Part shown: piece by piece, positions 34,892 through 46,878 of the stretch
How positions within the stretch are numbered: the first letter of the stretch is position 1
Layout of the letters: each line of letters opens with the position of its first letter
Source of the DNA: Dendrobium chrysotoxum
Lineage: Eukaryota; Streptophyta; Magnoliopsida; Asparagales; Orchidaceae
Direction of reading: 5' to 3'
Length of the DNA stretch: 64,000 nt
NCBI GenBank assembly: GCA_019925795.1
Contig: CM034307.1
Coordinates: 17,877,197 to 17,941,196, forward strand
Made by a program: the position numbers and the translations under genes
Notes under the pieces: generated by a model
What the model saw: only the letters and a program-made list of their open reading frames with translations
Databases searched by the model: none
What the model was told of the DNA's origin: nothing

Positions 34892-36609
34892 TCTTACGAA
34901 TATAGATTAAAGGACTATGATTTTAATGATAGAAAACCTTTTCATTTTTGGTTGAGTGTCTAACCTTTTAGGTTCATAGGATCAATTGCAAATTCAAGCT
35001 AGCTCAAGATCGAGTCAGTCTGTTTGTGTTTTAGGTTCAATATACTTTTTCATTTTTTTGAGTTAAGTACAATGTAATGGATCCTCAAGCTAAGTAACCT
35101 TACACACACATACAGGGGGAGAGTTAAAAAAAAATTATTTAAATTATTTTTTTTTAATCGTACTGTATGATCTGTCATTTAAACACATACTTAACAGCTA
35201 ATTCTGGATGTTTAGTTTTATAAACTATTTGTACTATATGATTCATATCGTACTGTACAATTTATTTCAACATGAAACCCTAGCTGCCAGGAAAGTTTTG
35301 CTAAATTTTGAAATTTGATTTTTTGGACTAATCGTACTGTACGATTACAATAGTACTGTACAAACATTTTAAATCTTTCCAAAATTATCCCCTATAATTA
35401 GGCAATTAAATTATGGTTTCTTAATTACACTTGATCATACTGTACGATGTTAATCATACTATATGATGAATAGAGATGATTTTGGGTCATCCCATATATC
35501 ATACTAGATGAAACCATGAATTTTTATACTGATCGTCCCAGACGATATTTACATCATACAGGATGATGATCTGAAATGAACTAATCATATTGTATGAATC
35601 TTATAGTACGGGATGATGAATAGAGATGAATTTCGTTCATCCCATTGATCATCCCATACGAATAGTTAAAAATAAAATGATCATCCAGTATGATTTATGG
35701 ATCGTACTGTATGATGTTTGTAAAATTTGTGAATTATTCGTTTGTATTCGTACTAGACGAAACTATTTTTGAATTGATCGTACTATATGATATTGGATTG
35801 TACAATACGAATAGAATCATCAAATTAAAATTTATGGTAATTTTTGAGACCTCCTACTTAAGATCTCTTTTGTTCAACTGTTAAGATCTTTTGCCAATGT
35901 CCTTTCCTGTGAGAGACTTGAGAAGGATAGAGAGAGAGAGCTTGGGAGAAAGAGAGAGGATCTTGTGAGGTGGAGTTTGTGAGGTGTTCATAAAGGTTGC
36001 TCCAAGCAAGGATCTGAGTCGTCATCTCCAGTCATCGTCTGTTATCCTTGGTGTCTCTGTGGAAGGATCGTCTGCAAGAAGATCAAGGTTCTCTGCCTGC
36101 TTCAGGAGGAAGCAAAAGGAGTCTAGCTTCTCTGCCTTCTTCAGGAGGAAGCGAAAGGAGTCCAGGTTCTCTGCTTGCTTCAGGAGGAAGCGAAAGGAGT
36201 TTGGGTTCTCTGCCTCACCGGGTTGGTGGAAAGGAGTTTTTGTACAGGCTTCTCTACCTTGCTATGGGAGCAGAAGGAGAGTCACTTAGTGTTAGTGCAA
36301 TACCCGTAAGGGGAGGTGTCGGGGAGTGGACGTAGGTTATGTTGACCGAACCACTATAAAATATGGTGTGTTCTTTCTGATTATTTTTTGCATTTATTTT
36401 TCTATTTATGATCATGTGATTGTGATTATTATTCTATTGTTGTTAAACATCTGCACATCATCGCAAAATTGTAAACATTTTAATACATTCAAAAAGATTT
36501 TTCAAAATTGTTGCTTTAATCAAGAATTTTTTAAAATAACCAATTCACCCCACCTCTTGGTTAGCCTCGGACTAGTTCACAAGGGCTTAACATCCCTAAC
36601 GAACTTTCA
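34892..36609 (+). repeat. Copia 3' LTR, duplicated copy
   Basis: Matches 25938-27657 with only a few single-base differences. It follows the same polypurine tract and includes the palindromes and the 39-bp repeat. Confidence 0.85.
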
Positions 36610-37316
36610 CCTTGCTGTGGGAACAAAAGGAGAGTAACTTTTATTTAGTGCAATACTTGGAGAGGGAGTCTCCAAGGAGTGGACGTAGTTCAAGTTGACC
36701 GAATCACTATAAATATGGTGTGTTCTTTATAATTATTTGATCTATATTTGAAAACTCTAATTTTGGTATCTGCTTCCACACAAGTTGTTTAGTTTTAAAA
36801 TATTAAAAAAGATTTTAATTTCTCATTTTGTTAAAGAAATTTTTAAATAACAAATTCACTCTCCCTCCTGGTTAGCCTCGGGACTAGTTCTTTAGGGTTT
36901 AACCACCCTCACAAACTTTGAAGTGGTATCAGAGCGAGACTCATAAAATCAAGTTTAGAAAACTTTCAAATTTAGATCCATGGCTATTTTGGTAATTGTA
37001 ACACTGCGAAATGCTATTCAATTACTTGACCACCTCTTTTTGTTCATATACCATTTGATTTTTGGAAAACTCGCATATCCACCTTTTTATAATCAATTGA
37101 TTATCGCATGAGGATGCTTGTTAGGGAAGGTTATTTTGCACCTTATAGACTTGTAAACTATGTTAAAACTAAAATTTCTTTTGCTGAGTGGACAACTGAT
37201 GATAGAGATATAGTTCAACTATAAGTTAAATGTTTGAACTACTTTTTCTATGCCTTAAAATCAGAAGATTATATGTGTGTCTCCACCTGTTCGACTAGTA
37301 AGGAAATAATGTACAA
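36610..37316 (+). mobile_element. Older Copia LTR end, primer site and gag start, duplicated copy
   Basis: LTR end to about 36921, primer site TGGTATCAGAGCG at 36924-36936, Gag remnant from about 36980. Identical in content to 27663-28360. Confidence 0.75.
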
Positions 37317-37329
37317 TACATGTTGGAAA

Positions 37330-39455
37330 TAAACGGATTAGTACAAGCTAACCTCTCCAACTCAGATTTGCATTCCTCAAAAGAGAAGAACACTGGTACT
37401 AGAAATCCCCATGCATTCAGAACCTCATCACTTGAAGAATCTTCACACAATTAGCTGCAATATGATTAGAATTTTTAATGGCAAGATAACCACTAGGACA
37501 TAAGTTATTATCAAATAACCTTCTATGCAATAGATATTCACTCGACGGAATAGCATTGTTACAAAAATTCCAAAAAAATAACTCCACTCGAGAATTATGC
37601 TTCAATCTCCTCACCCACTTACAATAATCATCCTCCTTATCATCTTCAACCAACGCCTCTAAAGCCATCATAGCAATTGTTTTACCCAAAAATTTGGAAG
37701 TAAGCTCTATCAGATCCTGTACAAGCACTAGAAAAATCTGAGTTTGAACAATCAAATCAACTAGATCTTTACCAAATTGCTACTTCAACCTCTCAATATT
37801 ACATCCCCTAGCCAAAATAAACCTATCCAGGAAAACTGCACTGTATTCAAATTCAAAAATAAAAGTGGGCCACCTATCCAAACTTTTATCAAGAATTTAA
37901 ACATCCCTTAGGACATTAATAGAAGAATCAGAAGAAACTCTCCACCTCATAATATTCCAAAGATATTTTGCTCCATCCAGAATTATTTTTTAAGTAAGTG
38001 AAGTAAACCTCTTCGACTCCATGTTTCACAAATTTTCACCATACTTAGCAATCAAGTTTCTATTCATAAGGGAACCAGGATTTATAATGAGATTCCAAGC
38101 AAATCTAGCCCTCAACGAACCTATCTTGGCTGTAGCTGAATAAAGACTATGACCTTCCTTCTCCTTTGATCTACATAAAGACTCCCATGCAACATAATGA
38201 AGTCCATGATCACCATTATACTTGTTTTAAATAAAGTTTCTGCACATTTTTTCAAACTCTTTCAATATGCCCTTAGGAACCAATGAGTGAGTTGAAAGAA
38301 ATAATGGAAGAGTAAGAAATATTGTTTTAACCAGAACCATCTTGCTAGCTAAGGAAATAGACCTATTTCTCCAAACATTCAATCTATTTAAAGCTTTCTC
38401 CATCAAATGTTGAAAATCTATCTTCACAAGCCTTCTCAAAGACATCTTCACTCCAAGATAGTCCAACTCCTTCGCAACTTTGAAACCCAACATTTTTTAG
38501 AGATATTTCCTTCTACTTCTATTGATAGATTTACCAAAAAGAATGGAAGATTTCTATGTATTAATTCTTTGACCTGACCAATTGCAATAGTCCATTAAAA
38601 TCTTCCTCACCTTCTTCACATTTTTAGTATTAGCATCCGAAAATAATAAGTTATCATCTGCATACAACAAATGTGAAACTCTCTGTGCATTTGAAGAGAT
38701 TTTAATCCCAAGGTTTTACCTTTTTGAGTAAATGCATTTAAAAGAAGTTGAGAGAAAATAATAAATAAAATGGGAGATAAAGGATGCCCTTGCCTAAAAC
38801 CACTTCTCTCCTCTATCCACTTGGAATTGCTTTGATTGATCATAGTTGAGAACTTAGCATCCACTACACATTCCATTAATAGATTTGCAATTTTTTTCAA
38901 AAATCCAAAGTAATCTAATACTTGTTTTAAAGTAGACCAACACATACTATCATATGCTTGCTCCATATTAACCTTGATAGCCAAAAACCTTTATTAGCTT
39001 TAAAAAGTTCTTCAATTTGGCTTTACTCAAAAAAAAATCAAGCTTTCATCATTATCCTACATTTTTTATTCAGAATCTAAACTGCATCTCCCTTCGATGG
39101 TTTATTCTAGGCATTAGCTACAATGGAAGCCGAAGCATGATATGAGATCCAAATATCTTCAAACTTAAGCAAATTGTTCTTCCTCTTAAAGGAGTTAAAG
39201 ATCTTCAACACAATTGGACAATGGTCCAAAGTAATCCTTGCAAGGTGTCTTATAACAGCTACTTGAACGTTCTCTAAGGCAAAAGAATTCAATAAGCACC
39301 TATCCAATCTCTCCAAAATACGACCACCCCCACTTTTGTTATTACACCAATTGAATATTGGACCCACCAAACTCCCTTCATGGTAATCATTATTATTCAT
39401 AAACATCTTCATTTCTTTAGGACCTTGAGAGAAAACAAACTTTTTCCCTGAAGGA
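37330..39455 (-). pseudogene. Minus-strand L1-type LINE ORF2 remnant with internal deletion
   Basis: Reading leftward from 39455: the endonuclease end (KKFVFSQGPKEMKMFM; FNWCNN; RILERLDRCLLN; LDHCPIVL) at 39107-39455. A break near 38990-39080 follows, then RT from FKANKG and AIKVNMEQAYDSMCW (38984) to GFRQGHPLSPILF. Post-RT lies at 38227-38493 and zf-RVT at 37417-37755. Compared with the LINE at 7287-13627, about 280 codons between endonuclease and the RT AIKVD motif are missing. RNase H and poly(A) are also missing, so it is truncated at both ends. 30678-39128 duplicates the left copy; 39129-39455 is unique. Confidence 0.8.
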
Positions 39456-41629
39456 AAAATACAAAAAATGACACAAAATTTTACATTGCAAATAGTGTTA
39501 TAGCGTTAGATTAAGCAATGTTGCAGTGCCCTCCAAGGCACCACTAAAGTGCCACAACATTAACATTTAGTTGCCAACTTCTCTATCGACTAGTGCCTCA
39601 ATGTTAAAACTTATAACGCCTTAGTACAAAAATTGTTCTTCTGGTGCTGCAGCATTTAAAAGTCAACAACATTATGGCGTAATAGTTGTAACTTCCTAAG
39701 GACATGACCTATTAGTGAAAAGATGCAATTATTCACTAAGTAATAAATCCACATTAGTAAGCATTACGATGGAGCCAAAATAATAGCGTAGTGGCATTAT
39801 TTCATTTATTGGGTGCAGTGGTGCTGACTTTTCATGTGCCGCAGTGCTTATTGCATACTTTGGGTTTTGCCTATAAATAGTTACTATGTTATGTTTGTAA
39901 GGGAGTTAAGTCACTTGTTTAGTTTCAGTACATTTCTAAGTGCTTCTCTAAATCTCTCTTTGGTTGAACACTAAGAGAGTTTAGAAAAGTACTTGATACA
40001 ATCATTAGAGTGTTTAGTCTGTGTTTGTTTAAGCTCCTCTATACGTTAAGAAAGAAGGGGTGTAGAGGTGATACATTAAACCATACAGGTGATATCATTC
40101 TCTTGTGTTTTTATTATTCTCTATTTTTAATGGAAATAAGTTTTCTTATCTTTTCTTTCATGTCTGGCCAATTCTTTAGTTTTAGATTGATGATGTAAAG
40201 AAAATATTAAGTACTAATGAAAATTCTTATGCTCTAAAGTTAAAAAATATGTTTTTAATATTATTACACTCTTTATACATAGTGGCCATATATATAGTTA
40301 AAACTTAGTATGATGTATAGCCTCAATGGAGGAATATATGAATAACCAGGAATATTGAAATATTATATTTGCAAACCTAAACATAAGATGTTAAATATAA
40401 TTGAAGAAGGTCGGTAGAAATAATTTTCAACCCTACCAGCTCAACAGAGATCCAGAGATGCATATGCTTTGAATCATTTCATAATTAAGAATTTTATTAG
40501 GAAAGATATACAATTTACATTTCATCAATAAAAAATATTTTATTTAAATATTGTAACCATTATCTTACTTTTTGTTTTAGTGATTGGATCTCCACAACAA
40601 ACATTTTAATTTAAGTAGGATAAGTTTGTAATTTGAGAAAGCAGCAGTAGTTGATTGCTGAAAAGCATACTTCCTTGTAGGTTCGACATTATAGTCTATC
40701 ACTTTATTACTTAATTTGACATATATACTTGTGTATGTTAAGTGGGCTTTATTATTTTTATATCATAGAAAACCAAAGATTTATATAGGGGAGATAAAGC
40801 CATAAGCATATCTTTTTATAATTCAAAATTACACTCCACCATACAGTCACATCCCCATGAGCTACTACTGTGGTGTTTGACACGTGTAAGCGCAATAGTG
40901 CTTGTGTTACTAACCATCGCAACATTATTAATGAAACAAAAATGAAAGTATAACAACACCACAGGGTCAATTACCTGAACTACATTACTTACCAAAGTTT
41001 CATAATTAAAGTTATGGTCGACCAACTTTCTATTTGACATGGTAGAATCATGCCTTTTGTCTTGAATAACTAGGCGCTGTGGCATTCAAACAATCAGCGC
41101 CATGGCCTAACCAAGTCAATAGTGTTTGAAATGAGTATTTCCTTATTTTTTTTTAGTGCTACATCGCTTGTTTTCAAAATTGTGGCACTTGGGAGGCTAG
41201 CGTTGCAGCGTTAGATCATTCAGCATTATGGTGCTCAATTGAAATTACACTTTGACTAGTTACACTTTGACCAGTACTCTAACTGTGTCAATACATTTGC
41301 TAAATAAGGTTTCACAACATTCAAATTGGACTAAAGGTAAAGCTCAACTGTTTAAAAACTTATGAAATATTGAATTCTACAAATATAAATCTAAAAAGGC
41401 ATTGTCTTTAGTTTAATTTATCCTTTCAATGATGATAAATATAATTTAATTTTAACTAATAATCTTGATCTGATAATCTCTTTTTAACGGATGTTAAATC
41501 ATATTTTAGTAGATTTTATTTAGGAACTAACGAATGTTTAACTTATTATTTATAAAGGATTTTTATAAAGGTAACATTAAATCTCTTTTTAGCTGATGTT
41601 AAGCATCCCGGTGTATGCAACTTGAAATT
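39456..41629. other. LTR-like AT-rich sequence with GC-rich palindromic patches, no gene
   Basis: No supported frame. A TATA box (CTATAAATAG, about 39871-39880) is followed by a leader-like stretch to about 40190. Upstream (39490-39850) and again at 40830-41240 there are short GC patches built from GCGTTA, TGCTGCAGCA, TGCCGCAGTGC and GCGCCATGGC, in an otherwise AT-rich background. I read this as one or two decayed LTRs of an unidentified element. Confidence 0.4.
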
Positions 41630-43004
41630 GAATAATAAGTCATCGTTGAAGTCAAGAAACTAATAGAGGTTGGTTTTATTTAGGAAGAAAGATATTTGAC
41701 CTAGTTAGCTAGTGTTATTCTAATAAAGAAGAAGAGTGATCACATTCTTGTCTGCATTAACTTCATAGATCTAAATAAAGCCTATTATAAAGATGAGTCT
41801 TTGCTCCTTATACCGAAACTCATGGTAGATATTGATCATCGCATGTAATGTTCTCCTTTATAGATGGTTTATCTAGATATAATCAAATAAAAATGGCTCC
41901 TAAAGATGAGAAGTTTATAGCTTTCAGAACACCAATAGGAGTTTATTATTATAAAGTAATGCCTTTCAAACTAAAAAACACTAGTGCGACAAAGTAGTTA
42001 GCAATGATTATAATCTTTGATGAACTCATCTACCAACAAGTGGAATGTTATGTTGATAATTTAGTCATTAAAAGTCTTAAAAGAGAAAATCATTGAAGCG
42101 GGTTGAGAATTATTTTCGAAAGATTATGTCGGTATAATCTAAAAATGTATCCTCTTAAGTGTGCCTTTGATGTTACTTCAAGAAAGTTTTTAGGTTTTAT
42201 AGTTCTACACCGCAAAATAGAAACATATTCTTTTAAAATTAAAATAATCTTGGAGATGCCACCACTTAAAAGTCTCACTCAATTGAGATCCCTTCAAGGT
42301 TGATTAGCATATCTGAGAAGGTTCATATCAAATTCATTAAGCAGATGTCAACTATATGTCAACCATTTCCAATTAGATGAAGTTTGACAGAAAGCTGTTG
42401 ATAATATTAAGGAAATAAAACCTCTGGTATTGGTTTCTCCGATCTTGAAGAAATCGTTAATCTTATATACAAAAGCTTTAAGGGAATCTTATGGCACCTT
42501 ATTAGCTCAAGTTAAAGATAAAGTAAAGAGAATGTACTTTATTACGTGAGTAGAAGTTTGTTACTACCCAAAATGAAATATTTTATGACTGAGAAGCATT
42601 ATCTAGCCTTAATTTTTGCTGCTAAAAAAATGAGGCACTACATGCTTTCTCATAAAGTGAACGTAATATCTAGAGTTTGATAAAACTTTTAGGATATTAT
42701 TCTAGTAGATGATGACATAATCAAGAAGATAAGCTCAATGATCAATGATTCTACTATAGTTTGATAAAACTTCCAGTCCTTTACATGCTGTAAAGGATAA
42801 GAATTGGTAGATTTCCTAGCTGCACACCCAATTTAGGATATTATTCTAGTAGATGATGACTACTAGATGGCCAAATTCAAAATTTAAAATAAATAAAAAA
42901 CCCATATAGGAATTTATTTTGATGGTGAAACGTCAAGCCAAAAAATACAAAGGATCAAAAGATATAGCCCTGGGGAAGGCCATAATAGGTATTATATTCA
43001 TATC
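41630..43004 (+). pseudogene. Ty3/gypsy (Tat-like) RT, RNase H and start of second RNase H, left part
   Basis: RT trace: VKKLIEVGFI, VILIKKKSDHILVCINFIDL, FRTPIGVYYYKVMPF, then the catalytic box as CYVDNLVIKS (YVDD with Asp-to-Asn). LKCAFDVTSRKFLGFIV follows at 42103-42303, then RNase H (LVLVSPILKKSLILYTKAL). A linker leads to IYFDGE and GIIFIS at about 42895-43005, the start of a second, archaeal-like RNase H. Dual RNase H is characteristic of the Tat lineage. Many stops are present. The reading continues at 49564 after a nested insertion. Confidence 0.75.
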
Positions 43005-43009
43005 TTACA

Positions 43010-45333
43010 ACTGTTTGGTTTTAATTCTAATTTTATTAGTTTAATTCAAAATTGCATTGAAGGTTCTTACTTTTTTATTATTGTTAATGGCAAGAGCAAT
43101 GGTTTTTTTAAATCCTCTTATGGTATCAGACAAGGAGATCCTATATGTCCTGCTCTTTTTATAATTATGGCTAAATACCTTTCTAGAGGTCTTACCCACC
43201 TCTATGAAAACCACCCTAACCTTTACTATAGAACATCAGGTGGTATCCCTATCTCTTATTTAAGTTTTGCTGATGATGTTATTATTTTTTCTAATGGATC
43301 TGTTAATATGGTTAATATTCTTATCAGTTTTTTAAACAATTTTGAATTGATTAGTGGCTTAAATCTTAAGAGAAATAAGTGTTTCTTTATCACCTCTAAG
43401 AATTTAACTACTGATCGCATCAATGTTATCAAGGGTATCTCTAGTTTTTTGCAAGGTTTTCTTCATTTAAAATATCTGGGTGTCCCTCTTTTCAAAGGTC
43501 ATAAAAGATCTTTCCTCTTTGATGATCTTATTAATGCCGTGAACAATAGGCTTAATTTTTGGGAGTTTAATTTCCTTAGCTTTGGTGGTAGATTGGTGTT
43601 GATCAAGAGTGTTCTTTACTCCTTACCTATTTATATTTTTCATACTATTGAGCCTACTATTGCTATTTGTAATAGATTTGAAAAAATATTTAATAAGTTT
43701 TTTCTAGAAAGGTAAAAGTGATAATTCTAAAATCATCTGATCTACTTGGAATAACTGTTGTAGTGTGTTGGAGGAAGGTGGTTTGTGTTGCAAGAATATG
43801 ACGGATTTAGCCCATACATTTTCCTTTAAATTATGGTTTAATTTTTGTGCTAAAACTAGTCTTTGGTCCAAGTTTATGACTTCTAAATACTGTATTGGCA
43901 ATCATCCTACTGTCTGCATCTATAACAAAGGGGATTCTAGAGTTTGGAAAAGACTTTGCAAAATCAAATGGGAAGTGGAACCTTATATTAATTGGGGTAT
44001 TGGATATGCTAATCTTTTCTTTTGGCAGGATCAGTGGATGGGTCAAACTTCCATTGATCATATGCTTCATATGGTCTCCACTTCTGCTATCAAGGTTAAT
44101 TATTATATTGAGAATAACTGTTGGGATTACCAGAAACTTTCTCAAGTTATTCATGATTCCATCATTAATTATATCTTACAAATTCCTATTAATACTGATG
44201 CGAATGATCTTTTGTTGTGTAATATGGCTAGCAATGGCAACTTCAGAATTAAGGATGCTTGGAATACTTTTAGAACTAAACATACTATTTCTAAAGTCTT
44301 TACCATGTTATGGCATAAAAGCATTCCTACTTCTATTGCTACTATCATTTGGAGGATCTTACATAAGTATGTGCCTACTAAAGATATTTTAATTAAAAGA
44401 GGCTTTATTTTGGCTTCCAAGTGTCAATGTAGTTATCATGTGGAGAATATGCATCATATTTTTATTTCTCATCCTATTGCTGCTAAGTTTTGGATTCATT
44501 TTGAGAATATCTTCAAAGTTAATCATTTTAATGGTAATATTGCTATCAAGGATATCCTTCCCATGTGGTTCACTAACTTGAGAGGTCATATTACTAACCT
44601 CATCCCTTCTATTATTTTTTGGTACATCTGGATGGCTAGGAATAACTCTCTTTTTAACAATATAGCAATGAATCATGATCAAATTATTAGAAACATTAAA
44701 GACAAAGTTTGCAAGTTGTTTAATGTCAATATTTTGAACTCCAAGAATTTTAAAGGATTTTCCTATGTTGCCAAGGATTTTGGTATTATTTTACAAGACA
44801 AGCTTTATAATGATGGTTCTAAGTTGATTTTTTGGACTAAACCTTCTTAAAACATGTTTAAGCTTAATACTGACAGATATGTCAAAGAGAACTCTTGTGG
44901 CTATGGTAGCATAATTATTGATTTTAATGGTAATTTTATTATTGCTTATGCTTGCCCTTTACCTAGTTGCTCTATCATTTATGCTGAACTTTCTACTATT
45001 TTATGTGGTTTGAAAGTTTGTCTTTCCTTGGGTATTACTATTATTTGGATTGAAGTTGATGCTTTCTATATGTTGTCTTGTCTCAAAGATAGTGATGATA
45101 AGATTTGTAGCCTTGATTTATTCTATCTGATTAGGGAAATTAAGCAACTTTTTATCTTTATTAATGTTAAGTTGACTCATATTCATAGAGAAGGTAATGC
45201 TTGTGCTGATTGGCTTGCTAACCATGGGTCTATTCTACCCTTTCTTACTGAATTCTCTTACAATCAGCTTCCGCCTTATGTTAAAGGTATCATTAGGCTT
45301 GACAAGATTGGCCTTTCCTATGTTAGGACTTAA
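43010..45333 (+). pseudogene. LINE ORF2 C-terminal half: RT palm, zf-RVT, RNase H
   Basis: RT: GIRQGDPICPALF (about 43120), YLSFADDVIIFS (about 43258), GLNLKRNKC, LKYLGVPLFKG, FGGRLVLIKSVLYSLPIY. A one-base frameshift near 43710 moves the reading to the next frame. A TGA follows near 43738 where a Trp codon is expected. The C-terminal part (43765-44850) has WRILHKYVPTKDILIKRG with Cys and His of the zf-RVT domain. After a TAA at 44848 the same frame gives RNase H: FKLNTDRYVKENSCGYGSII, YAELSTILCGLK, WIEVDA, HIHREGNACADWLA, to TAA at 45331. A different subfamily from the LINE at 7287. Confidence 0.85.
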
Positions 45334-46001
45334 TTCTAGTTTCTGTTGGTTCAGGTTTTGGCCGACTATGCATTAGTTTTCTGAGTTATATCTGTGTTTC
45401 AGTTTTTATTTATGTTAATTTTTATATGTTGATTAAGGTTCATGGTGTTTGTTTTGGTTTTTCTGGCAATGATTGTATCATGATGAATTATAGCCCTTGT
45501 CTCATTTGCTGCTCTTCTCTTGCTTCATTCCTCGTGGATAGGAGAGGTAGTTTTCATCTTAAGAAAGGTGACTTGCATCAGTTTTATGCTTATTTGATCT
45601 GGCATTGTCATCGGTTAACTAGAGCTAATATGATGCATTTTTTGTTAATTTGGAGATATTGGTTTAGGATTTAGTTTCTCCTTAATGGGGGTAGCTGCAA
45701 CACAGCAGGTCTTCTAAAGATTTGTTGGTGTGGTACTAATTTTAGTGTCAATGAGTTTTTGGGTTTTCGGTGGTGTGTGAACTCACATTTTTTAATTTCG
45801 ATCTCCATGGGAAATGAGTGGCATATAGGATTTGGGCATTATGATTGCTCGGATACTATGCGCCTGAGCCAGAATTGGTTTATCTTAAATGTTATTGATA
45901 ATTTTTATTATTAGTTTGATAAGTTCAGTCATTCTTTCTTCTGGACTAAGATTGGAGTTTTATACTCTCCTGGTAGCCCATTTCTGAATAGTTGCATCTT
46001 T

Positions 46002-46616
46002 TGACAGTCTTTATTGATATTTGGATTTGATGCTTTATTTAATTTTAATACGGATATAATGATTTTTTTATAGATTTGACTCCCGTACTGGTTTACTACT
46101 TTACTGACTTTCATATTATAGTGTTTTACTATTTATAGATTCTACTGCTACTACATTTGAGTTTTACATTTTCTGCACTTATTCAATGATCATATAAATA
46201 TAACAGCTGTGATTTGATTATTGACATGCATATTACTTCTTTACCGTGCTTTGAATTTAATTATAGATTTTGGTGACCTGCTGGGTTTTTTAAGCTAATT
46301 ATATGTGGTTTTAAATAATTTCAGATCAGGGCAGGGGAACAAGAGTGTGAGGCTGGTCAAGATTCTTCAGGTTCTGGTTCCTTTTGTTTTAGCCATTTTT
46401 TTGTACTCAGGACATGATAGATATTTGATGATTGTGTTGATCCTTAGTAGTGTATATGATTTTTGGGAATGAATATAGATGTGTATATTTATGTTTTGAC
46501 TTACAGAATTACTTTTGTTATTTATTTTTGATATATATGATATTAGATAATTCTGATTGTTATTTATTAAAAGATTAAAAAAATAATTCTTCAAAATTAG
46601 ATTCTGGGGCATCACA
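46002..46616 (+). repeat. 5' LTR remnant of the short chromovirus element
   Basis: Matches 48530-49126 (shared 'ttgatatttggatttgatg', 'gactcccgtactggtttac' and the terminal 'ggggcatcaca'). Its first 1.6 kb is missing. Confidence 0.8.
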
Positions 46617-46618
46617 AT

Positions 46619-46631
46619 TGGTATCAGAGCA
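46619..46631 (+). promoter_or_regulatory. Primer binding site of the short chromovirus element
   Basis: TGGTATCAGAGCA, initiator tRNA-Met type, two bases after the LTR. Confidence 0.85.
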
Positions 46632-46878
46632 TAGTTATTAGAAGAATTGATTGTTACCAGAGCTGTAGGATTTGATTGAGAGTTAGGTAGAATGGGTATA
46701 TTAAGGTGCACTAGTTTGCATTGCATAGTTGAATGATATATGATAGAATGAACTGCATGACTGTATGATTTTTGATGAGTTTTAATTTGAACTTTGATTG
46801 GATGAATTTGGTTTATATCGATTTTGTGTCCTAATCCTTAAGGCAAATGTTAGGGACGACATTTTCTAAAGGTGGGTA

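Larger units (their letters stand above)
30678..39128 (+). repeat. Second copy of 21714-30177 (about 8.45 kb), probable false duplication
   Basis: Base 30678 matches 21714 and the match runs colinearly to 39128, which equals 30177, the last base before the gap. Lengths are 8464 and 8451. Differences are sparse substitutions and single-base losses, mostly in homopolymers (for example near 32030, 32160, 32455 and 32575). The repeat limits coincide with the two gap edges. This is what an unmerged contig overlap or a second haplotype produces. Confidence 0.9.

Noticed and set aside
45426..45674. 82-codon frame after the LINE RNase H
   Set aside because: It lies in the LINE 3' UTR and has no family pattern.
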